Shown piece after piece: positions 39,001 to 50,200 of a stretch of DNA of 64,000 bases. This stretch comes from Owenia fusiformis (Eukaryota > Annelida > Polychaeta > Sabellida > Oweniidae). Where the stretch lies: NCBI GenBank assembly GCA_903813345.2, contig CAIIXF020000005.1, positions 24,803,375 through 24,867,374 on the forward strand. Reading direction: 5' to 3'. The notes under the pieces were generated by a model. It was not told the DNA's origin. It ran no database searches and saw nothing but the letters and a program-made list of their open reading frames with translations. How positions within the stretch are numbered: position 1 is the first letter of the stretch; each line of letters begins with the position of its first letter. Position numbers and translations under genes: made by a program.

Positions 39001-42000
39001 GGAGTCTAATAAAGAAAACTGGCAAAAGCAATAGACTCCAGATTTTCATCTGGAGTCTAATAATAAGAAAACTGGCAAAAGCAATAGACTCCAGATTTTC
39101 AATCTGGAGTCTAATAACACAATTGTGATCTTCTCCTAAATTCCTACATTAGGCAGCAATTTTGAATTTTTTGAGGCCTGAATTAGAAAAATACAGTATT
39201 ACTCATTATTTTGGTTAGAAATGAAAAACTTCGATTTCAGCAAAAAATCCCATATTTTCTAAAGCAGTGGCCATCTTGAAAAGAATTTTTTGGACAAAAC
39301 CAATATCCATCTTTCCAAAAAATATGAAGAAAATCTGTATACTAGTATTAGAGTTATTATCCGGAATCCGGATGACTGGTGGATGGTCATAAGCTCACTT
39401 ATTTGTTGCCATGGTAACTTATATTGGCAGAAATAAGTTGGAAAATATTTTAAATGCATAAACAGGAGACAATTCAGTGACCTACATATTTGAACTTTTA
39501 AAAGGAGGTCAGTGAATTTTCTTCCTGTTTAAAATTGTAAAAAAAATTATTAACCATCAACTCAAGGGATTTATATAATGTATTCTTTGGAAAACTAAAA
39601 GATGTACCATGTATGGAATGAGTTACATTGTATATATAATCTTTAAATGTATCTCAAAATTACTTTGGACTCCCAATTACGAAGCCATCAAAATTTCTAG
39701 GCATAAAGAATCACCATTATAAATACATGTAGGGTTTACGAAAAAGACCGACCCCACCGACCACCGACCGGTTGGTGTTTTCCACTGGTAGCCTCAAAAC
39801 AGGGTTTGAAGAAAATGTGTAAAAGACCGACCATATCATGTAAAAGACCGAACATATTTGTAGCCTTAAAATATTAATAATTTGATTTTGAATGTCAATC
39901 GTTGGACTAGGCAACGGTTTTTACCGATTTTGTACCTTGCAACGAATGGCAAGCAAACAAATTGGTACGGTCTCCTCTCGATTAATTGTCCTGCCTTAGG
40001 TCCTAACCTATCATTAACCAACCTATCGTTTCTACGGGAATCTATCCTAATTTTTTACTGAAATTTAACAATTTCGAAACAAAAATGATTTGTTATCGTC
40101 ATAGCCTACTGAATAATGAACACGATATAATGTTACATGCGTTCTCTTACGGGATTAAAAGTGACTTACCATTTCAGTACACCATTAGAAAGCTTTTTTT
40201 GTCATATCAAATGTAGTTTTTACCAGTTGACGTTTAACAACTGAGAAATCACAAATAACGTTACGACGTCAACATCAACGATGTTTGTGTGTTTTTGTTA
40301 TTGCGTTTCATATGAATGAACTTAATGCAATGTTACGTGCGTTTTTTTCCAAAGTGACTAACCAGGATGAAATTGGTCTTCTAACAACTGAAACATCACT
40401 TAAAAATATGACATTACACACCACGACGATGTAACGTTTTCATCGTGATTTGAAATGATTAATTATACGTTTTTAAATCACGACCTAGTAAAGGTACTAT
40501 AGTCATTGGATTCCCAGTTTTAGTTTTACTTCTAATTTTGCATTTTTTCATCTTTATGTAAAAGACCGTCAGCCGACCACCGACCACACGTACCCAACTG
40601 TGGAGAGTGACTGGTCGGTGGTCGGCGGTCGGCGTTTTTGTAAACCCAATACATGTACTCCTCTTGACTGCCAATGGGTTAAAAAGTTAGAAAGTACTTC
40701 TCATATATTGTGAGATATAATATCCTTCCAATTATCACATAAATGGATATATGTGAGACTTAGAGCAGAGCACAAATCTATTGTTTGATCACACATTTTT
40801 TACAAAAATCCAGAGCCAGACATTGACTTCTGAAAAAAAATGTAGATTTTTTTTAAAAGATGGTCTTCTTATTTTAGGTCCCTATAAAAGATCCTATTTT
40901 CATAGCGGGGTTTATGCGTACAGGGTCTACACATCTCCACAACTTGTTAAACGAAGATAAGCAGAACTTTTCGCCTGCTTTCTGGCAGGTGATGTTCCCT
41001 GTACCAATTCCAGAAAGCAAAGACATTCCATCTGATGATCCAAGATTTCTTGGAACAGCACAAATCTCTGGTGAGACTTACAATTAATACCATTACTCTT
41101 TTTATCTTATTTGGTTTTGATTCACTACTGGTTAAGAAAGTACAGTTCAGTACAGAACATTACAGTACTGTACTGTACTGTACTGTACTGTACTGTACTG
41201 TACTGTACTGTACTGACCTAAAAGTAAAGCAATTCTTAAAGCAAGTAATCCATTTCATACTTTCTTGACCTGAAAAAACTAAACATTTGGGCTGCATTTT
41301 CGTATGCCCACAGTGCAAGTGAAGTGCATAATATTTTAATGAGTTTCCCCCTCAGGTATCGCAGGAATGAACAATAGGCCCTGCAGTGCAAATAACATAC
41401 TCATGTATCTTCAACAAAAATAGCTCATGCAAGTGCACTTACACTCACATAATTCTTTCGAAAGACTTCATGGTTTATTGCAATGGAACTCCTGTGGTAA
41501 CTTATTCAATAGTATGCACCTGACTTGCCCCGAAGGCAGTTCAAAAACACAGCCTTGGTCTATTGAATAGGCTAACTCTTAATCATCAAGCATGTTAACA
41601 TTCATTATGCATCACTTAATTCTAAAGAACAACAAGGATCAACTCTAAAAGTATTGATCAAATGATTTAAAATCATGAGATATCAACTAATTAACTAACA
41701 TTAATTAATTAACTAACAACTGAGTAATAACCATCCTAGCAGTCATGACTGAAAAATAAATACTTTCCTTGATATTTCTAGAGCAATTTAACAGTTTACC
41801 AGGTTATCTACAGAAACACCAGGCACTCACACCTTCTGCCTTGGAAGAGTGTTTCCCACACATTGGAAAGACTGGCCTTATGAAGTTGATGCTTTTTGCT
41901 GGTCAGAACATGGATGATTACATCACCTGGTATGAGAACATTGATGAGGAGAAAATGACCAAGATGTATCAGTACTACAAGATAGAACTCCAACTACTGG

Positions 42001-45000
42001 CTTATAAACAAGGTAAAAAGGCATTAACAACACAAAATGCTTGGGTGATATTCCGATAATATTAGGCCCATGTTAAACTTCGAAAAATCTTGAAGTTATG
42101 AACTTTCATATGCACATATTATTACCACCTTGCCGGGCCTTACTAGAGGTATAAGTGCTAGCTATATTGACCAGAGCAATATGTGACATAATAGTGGCGG
42201 GCTGTAGTGGAGGGCCAAAATTGAAATGCCAATGTTCCCTGGGAAATGATTAATCGTTTAGTGCGTATAATATTCATTCAGTAGGAGTCTGTTCTTTTTC
42301 AGCCCTGGGCATAAAGGGTGCTTATAATACTAATAACGTTGTTTCTTCGGGCAAAATAGTGAAATATTGGACCAAGGGCCAAAGGCCCAACTATAATGCC
42401 CAATGAAATGACGTTATTGTATTATTTGTACATGTATAGTGTTTCCTCGATTTTAACATTATTTGCCGTTTATCATTTCAAAAACTAATGCGACTGATAT
42501 TCATCAGGACTTTCGATACAGCTCATATCAGACATAAATTGCTTGAGTGCTCACGGTATCCCTGGTAAAAAAAGATACAACCTTAATCAGACTATTCAAG
42601 TTCATTTCTAGATTATTCATTGCTGTGAGAAAACAGCAAATCCATTGTTATGTAGTATCTATGGAAATCATGATGTCATAGAGGAAAGATGATAGACTTA
42701 TTAGGAATAACTAACTGTATGAATTATTTTTGGTAATCTTTCTTTTTATAATTTTCAGCAATTGGAAAGACATACATTCGCAAAGATTCTCTGCATATGG
42801 GAAATATAACTGTCCTGAAAAATGTCTTCCCTGGGGCGAAAATAATCCACACAATTCGGAATCCCATAGAGGTGATGGGGTCGGTATGTTCCACCATGCA
42901 TACAGTCACTATGGGTTACTACAAACCGGAAGATATCAGCCTTACAGCGCTAGGTCAAAGAATGTTGCGTCATGCCTCTTATGTCATTAACAAATATATG
43001 GACTATCGCATGGCTACAGATGGACCAGGAAAGACCCAAGCTGATCTTGTAGATGTTTACTATCCAGACATGGTAGATGATTCAAAAGGTACAATGAGGA
43101 AAATCTATGACAAGTTTGGATTGGAGCTTACACAGGAAACGTTGCAGAATGTTGAGAAATATGTTGCAAAGAATCCTATTAACAAGCATGGAAAGCATAG
43201 TTATAAACTTGCAACTTATGGCTTAACCGAGGATGGTGTGAAAAATGTATTCAAACGCTATATTGATTACTTTAACATTCAGTGCTAGATGTCTAGTTTT
43301 AAGAGTTGAACATCACATGACACCTTTTAAAATTATTTTCTGCAATCTGCAACAAATTCACTATACAGGAATAGGTTCATTCTTAAAGTTTCCTTGACAA
43401 AGTAGCAGCTACAAAATCCAAGCAATTTTGCAAATATTTCACTTGGAGAACAAACGGACACATTTGGGAGGGGGTCAAATTGAGAAAATTGTGAGATATA
43501 AATACTGTTTCCTTGGTAACCATATAAGTCAGAGATAGAAATTTCTGGCACTGACTAACCATGGCATGCCCTACCCACTATAAAACGATGTATATCTGAT
43601 ATATATTAGTATTCTTTTTATTAGGTGGTATCTGCCACCCCTACATAAAGCCAACTACCCAGCATAATCATCCAGATTGTTTGAAATATGTTGGAATGTG
43701 TGACCTTCCATGACAGGAAGGATGCACTTCTAGAGCACTTCTACAGAATGGACCACTATTAGCTATTATTTAATTAGTACAATTAAATGATAATTTAATT
43801 AGCCCAATTAAAGGGATATGTTTCATAACTTACTTATAAACATCCCTTAATTAGCTTAATTAGGCTAATCATCTATTGATTCTTATTAAATTAAGGTGGG
43901 ACATACGTCCTAAAGATATTTTATTGTTTTGCTTACCTTAATATTAATTAATATTAATTTTTATCTATTTTACCCTAAGTTTCTTGGTTCAACGGTGGGT
44001 TGTGGGTTATTTTCAGTAGTCATACTTCTTTGAAGTTCAGTGGAATAATGAAGTCCCAGTTACCTCGTGGCCTTGACATCAGTCATGTGATCTTTATCCT
44101 GGGGATGGATCATTCTTACTTCATTTTTTCTATACTTTCATATGATTATTTACATTTTTTGTCTCATTATAAAAATACACGTACACTGCAATTAAATTAA
44201 TCTGAGTTAACATTTTCAAAAAGGAAAGCACTACATGTATTTCTTTATGTATTGCAAAGTTGTTGATGCTTTATATGCATATAAAAACAAAGTAATAGAA
44301 AATCAAATTTTCAAAGTTGAGAAACAATTTTTGAAACTATACACTTCTCGACACAATTTTACATGTAGATTTTAAATATGATATCACTTTGACTGAATTC
44401 TGAATGTTCAATGATGTAAATCAGGACTATTTCTACTCGGATCTTGTCTATTGCTAAGAAATAATTGACAGATAGACGAACAGATGGACAAACAGACAGA
44501 AGAAGGAATGATTTCTCTATATCCCTACTGAATGAAGAGGATAATCAAAAGATGATAAAATTAATTGCCGCTGCCATTATAAGCATATATCATATCTGTA
44601 TATTTGTGTATTCAATAGAAACCTATAAGTACTACATATATAAGTAGTTTTGTTCATTTGTATAATTTATAATCAAGGATACATTTCTGTAGATTGACAT
44701 TCATGCTACGTCGTTTCATTGCTTGACTGCGCAGTTCCTCTCTAGGTGCAGGGGACTCACCAAACAACTGACTAAATGACATTTTCTCGCTAGTACTGGG
44801 GCTGCAATGGAGAAGGCAAATGAATACACACTGCAAGTTTGTGCCAGAAAAAATCTGAAATTGAGTGAAAAAATTGAGACAGGGGTGAAGGGGGGGGGGG
44901 GAGTTATGATCTTGGGATAATTTAGCGAGCCCAAAAATCGTGGCACCATTTTACTTCTTTCAAAAATTGAGCTAGAAGCTTCAAATTAAAAACAAGCTAC

Positions 45001-47250
45001 ATGGTGAACAGAATCGCACCCTTGAACAGAATACACTTTTCGGGATGGAAAATTCAAAATGGCCACCTTAACATTTACCCAGACTGCCTAAAAACTAATC
45101 AGTTCTAAACTTTCCATAGAAACATCTCTTAAATTTTAGGATGAATCCATGAAACCCGTAAACAACCCTCAAGAAACACGTTTTAAGGTATAACTTCACA
45201 GTGTATCAGCTTTTTTTCTACAATTCAGATTTTCCTGAAAAAAATCCTGGTAAAAGATATACTGATGTATTACAAAATATGTGAAAATTGGAAAGATTGA
45301 CCGTTTAGTTATTTCTAAATAAATGTTTTAATTTAACATTGCTCTCAATGGGAAATTATTTTTTATTTTTTAAAACAAACCTTCACAGACACGATTTTAG
45401 GACGAAAAATCCAAAATGGCCGCCTTAACATTTACAAAGAATGCCGAAAAACTAATCAGTTCTAAACTTTTATAGGTAGAAACATCCCTGAGAATTTCAA
45501 ATGAATCCCTCAAACGGTTTGGCTGGAAACCTGTAGACAAGATTATTCGGGACGCCAGCCCGCCCAACCACCCGGCAAACTGATTACAACATAGCACCTT
45601 AGGGTGCGATAAAAACATTTTAAAAATAATCATAATGGCTTAGAAAAATTATATTGTTTATCTTACTTTGGCCATTTCAAGAATGGTTAATGACAGTAGT
45701 TGGTGGACTTACTGTTTTATTTGCTGCCTAGACTGGCGATGCTGATCCAATGCTTCATTCATGGCTTGGGGGTCAAAACTTTCACGCTGTTTCTGGGAGT
45801 ACTGGAAGATAAGTGGAGAAAGGTTTAAGGCAGATGCACATTAGAATCTGAAGTGCAGCACCTCCATATATTTCAGAACATCAAAATTATCTTCCTTTAG
45901 TTTTGTCTGCCTTATATAAAAATTTCATCAAAAATAATAAAATCCCAAATTGTTCCACAAAAAATTACATAAACCTAAAATGTCACACTAAAAATTTCAA
46001 AAACCTAAAATGTTGCATAACTAGAAAATGGCAACTCCACGGAGTAGCAAATCCCAATGAACACTATATAAATCATGAATCTGTACAGTCACAATGTAAT
46101 ATTTACCATCTACTCTTCCCTTCAATAAATATTTGAGATCATTGTAGTGTCATTTTACCATACTTTCAAGATAACTCTAAGTAATGGGGAATTCCTGCTC
46201 TAGGCAGCCATTTTGAATTTTCTGAGGCACAAATCAGAAAAATTAGTACCGTGGGTACTCAGCTCACATGGTGTTGCTCAAAAGTGAAAATAAAAAAAAA
46301 CGGATATAATTTTTTGCTGATTTTTTGAACAAAATTATTTCATACAACTACTCTTTACAAAGACATGGCTTTTTACAATGCAGGACACCTGAACTTATTT
46401 GTAAAGCTAGGAAACGGGCCAAAAGTGAATTTTCCGAGACAAAAATGGTGGCCATTTTGAAAATAGGCAAGATTTTGAAGCAGGAGTCACAGATTTTTTC
46501 TTTATTGATGTTGAAAACAAAAAATTTTAAAACGGGAATCCTATCTATAGAGGATTTAAAAAGAGCCAAGTGTTGACAGACAGAGGTTTTAAAACTTGCC
46601 ACTATTTTGGACTGACTGAGAGACAGATGGACAAATCAATGTTAACTAAAATGGCTGAAAATAAAAAAAAGGACATGATTCTTTGCCGATTTTTGTAACA
46701 AAATTATTTCATACAACTTCTCTTTACAGTAAAATGGCTTTTTAAAATGCAGGACACCTGAAATTATTTGTAAAGCTAGGAAATAGGCCAAAAGTGAATT
46801 TCGCTAAACAAAAATGGCAGCCATTTTGATAGGGGAGTTTTTTGTATTGATGTTGAACAAAAATAACTTAAAACAGGAATCCTATCGACAGAGGTTTTAA
46901 GGCAAATGGTTCAAAAGTGGATTTCGCGAGACAGATGGTCAAATCAATGTTAACTAAAATGGCTGAAAATTAAAAAATGAATATAATTTTTTGCTGATTT
47001 TTGAACAAAATTATTTCATCCAACTACTCTTTACATTGACATGTATTTTTACAATGCAGGAAATTATTTGTAAAGCTAGGAAATGGGTCAAAAGTGAATT
47101 TCGCGAGACAAAAATGGCGGCCATTTTGAAAATAGGCCAGCTTTTGAACCAGGAGTCATAGGGGAGTTTTCTGTATTGATGTTGAACAGAAATAACTTAA
47201 AACAGGAATCCTATCGACAGAGGTTTTAAAACGTGCCACTATTGTTGACG

Positions 47251-47282
<32 letters not shown>

Positions 47283-50200
47283 GACAAGTGAATGATTGCA
47301 AAAGCTCACCATGTGAGCTAATAATGAAGGACCCACGGTCCTGTGCTCACACAGTTTGGAACCTTCAGAGGAATGTATATCCTGACCTTCAAACAAAAAT
47401 ATTGATTTGGATTTGTAGTCTCGAACTTTGAGAAACTTAGATAGCATAATTGTGTGACCTAGTTTGATGACCTTTGACCTTGAAAATTTTACTAATTCAG
47501 AGCTCAGTAAGGTCTTTTGTGATTAAGCTGACCAAAATTTACATCCAAAAATCAATTTGAAAAATCAACTTTTTTGACCTTTCGAAGGTTACTGAAGGTC
47601 AAGTAAAGGTCAAATCCTAAAACTCATGTTAGATTTAAACTCCTGGCAACTTGTAGATAATTTTCAAAAAAATATTTGGTCAAATTGAAGCAAGTTGCAA
47701 AATAACTTATTTTTACTGTTTTTTGACGTCATATCTCAAAAACAGTAAAAATTTGATGCTGACATATATTGAGCAATATGTAGGGAATGCTTAAATCTAG
47801 TAATGATGTAATTCATTGCAAGAAATGACCAAGTATAAGGCAAACTTTGAGAAACTTGTCAATCACAAAACCTGCCATTGACTTTATACATGAGCAAGTT
47901 TCCTGAAAATGTCAAGTCCTACTTTTTGTCAAATTTTATGGAGTAAACACCAAAAACTGTAATTCCAAGAGCTTTGAAATCTTCGGAGGACATAAGTTGC
48001 ATATACGTCGTACAGCAAGTTATTTGTTAAGTTATTTGAAAATTCTACTTCAACAAAGTGTCTAGTAATTCCAGAAAATTTAGACTTTTTGACGTCAAAA
48101 TCCGCAATTTCTCGGAAACCGGGCGAACTTGGGAAATGGCGATGATATGTCAAATAGGCATTATGGATATGCATAAAATGAATATGGATATGACTCAATC
48201 CGAATAGCAGTTTTAATTTGTGCGGCCAATGTTGACGGACAGCGGACCAACGGACGCCACGGACGGACGGACGCCTGGTCGATCCCATAGGCTCACTGTG
48301 TGAGCCAAAAATTGGTTGATAGATAAGTGAGAAATGAACTCATCCATCCATGAAAGTGGTTCAGGGAAAGATGCATATCAAAATTTTATTTCTCATAGAA
48401 ACCAATGGTAAAATTATATTAAAAACATAACATATTCATCCTTTTAACCTGCTTAGACAGTCAACATTGGTTTATTTTTTAAGTTTAGCATATTTAGAAA
48501 AGATTGACATTGAAAAATGTTGACCTAAGTTGACCTTCACGATGTGGTAACTTAGGTTGAAAATATTTTCGATATGCTAAATCATTGAATTGGCACATTA
48601 GATATAACATTTTATTTTTAACATAGTGTGTCCGTTGTTCAATCTTTATATTGATGTTAAAAAGATAAAGAGGTTCTTATATGAATACCTGTGCAAGATC
48701 GTCCATTCTTGATGAGCTTTGATAATTCTTCTTTATCGAGTCACAGACGAGATAAAGAAACATTATCAAAGCGAGTCAAGAATGGACGATGTTGCACAGG
48801 TACGAGTATAAGAAATTTTTCTCATATGACTCAAACTATGCCATATTTTCACCTTTTTTAGTCATATAAAAAATATTTTCTTGCACTGTATAGTGAAATA
48901 TTTGATGATTAAAAGATTTCAAATTTATTTGAAAAATGGCAGGAAATTCAAAATTTGAGAAATGAAAAGCTGACAACTTTTATTTCCAAATCATTTTTTC
49001 CAAAAACCTCTAAAACAGAGGACAGGTGGTGGTAAACCCCTATTTTAGCCCCCCAACACGTACATATTGACATGGAATTGAAGAGGAAGTATGATTTATT
49101 ACTTAAAATGTGATTTCTGAGAGTTTTGACATCTGACCTTGAGTTTGGCCTTCGCAAAAATGTGAATGGTTCATAATTAGAGTCGTTCGTGTCATTTTCG
49201 GGAGTATTCAAACCTGGATTTAATTTGATTTGATTTGACAACTATATTTATTCTGGGTAGCTCTAGCAGTACAAAACTGGTCTTTCTAGAGGCCCAATTT
49301 ATTTTTTACAATATGTACAATAAATATAGAAACATACAAATAGATATATAGGACATATAGAACAATTTGATATATGTGCATCTTCAAAGTATGCATTTAC
49401 ATGAAACATAAAGAACAACTTATAAAAGAATTACATGAACATAAGGAACAATGTCTTTAAATAATGCATTTACATAATTTTCATTTTCTGATCTGATACA
49501 CTTGTTTATATGCTTTCTTAAAAGAGTTTACAGAATCAGACTCTTTGACAGTCTCATCAAGCTAGTTCCAAAGATGTGGACCACTGTATGATATGCTTTT
49601 CTTAAATATTTCAAGTTTGGGTTTTGGTACATAAAGTGAACTTTCCACAACTGCTCTAGAAGCATAATTATGGACAGACTTTGTCTCTTTGAAACAGTTT
49701 TGAATATATGGGAGATGCCTGAAATGGCCTGGTACATTAAAACTGATTTCCTGTATCTAATCATTTCCTGAATTGGAGTCCAATTTAGGGACTCAAATAA
49801 AGTAATCACCATTACTTATTGCTTTTATTAGAAGGGTTCCTCGTTATTAATATTATATTGTAAGATTTTGACCCAGACTGACACAACAGATATTCTCAAC
49901 ACTGGAGGATGGTAATAGTGCGGAATTGTATTTGAATCAAATATTATTCCATATTTTTGAATAAAAATAAATATGTTTCAAGTTGCTCATCAAATACATG
50001 CTTTCTTCGAGAATACATAATGCGGGTCTGGGAATGCGGGGTGTCACATTCATAACAACACACCTTGCAACAATGCCTTATGAGGGTAATTTCTCATACT
50101 GAGAAGTTTATCATCTATTGAAATTAAATACTTCTAGCTAAAAAAAAGCGATTTTGTTTGAGCAGTCCTAGCTCGACATATTAATAAGAAAATTTTTTTA

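Larger units (their letters stand above)
33380..39115 (+). mobile_element. Head-to-tail array of family 2 elements
   Basis: Three 5' termini (CTAGATTGG at 33380, CTAGATTTG at 35128, CTAGACTTT at 37206) follow one another in the same orientation. Each is followed by the AAATTGAAC/GTTCAATTT hairpin and AGACTCCAGAT. Only the last unit closes with the terminal hairpin, and there it is present three times (38983-39011, 39028-39057, 39086-39114). The body consists of related ~400-bp blocks. The array sits inside an older family 1 element. No protein-coding frame is present. Confidence 0.6.
28320..43424. repeat. Segmental duplication, copy B (15.1 kb)
   Basis: This unit contains sulfotransferase gene B. 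It is 5.5 kb longer than copy A, mainly because of insertions at 28627-30190, 30287-31277, 32444-32830, 33380-39115 and 39732-40647. Homology stops at about 43424, where the 3' UTR sequence ATCCAAGCA runs into unique DNA. Confidence 0.8.
18071..44760 (-). other. Giant NUP107 intron hosting the sulfotransferase gene pair
   Basis: Exon 3 ends with one base of a codon at 44761 and exon 4 supplies two at 18070, so the 26.7-kb gap is a phase-consistent intron. It holds two complete genes on the opposite strand, in a tandem duplication that accounts for most of its length, plus at least ten mobile elements. The bases from 18071 to 18718 and from 43425 to 44760 show nothing beyond AT-rich sequence and a degraded family 1 terminus near 44460-44550. 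Confidence 0.75.

Noticed and set aside
44654-44760. Longer version of NUP107 exon 3 reading on to about 44700
   Set aside because: The frame is open, but a strong GTGAGT donor at 44760 and correct phase with exon 4 favour the 41-nt exon. Alternative use cannot be excluded.
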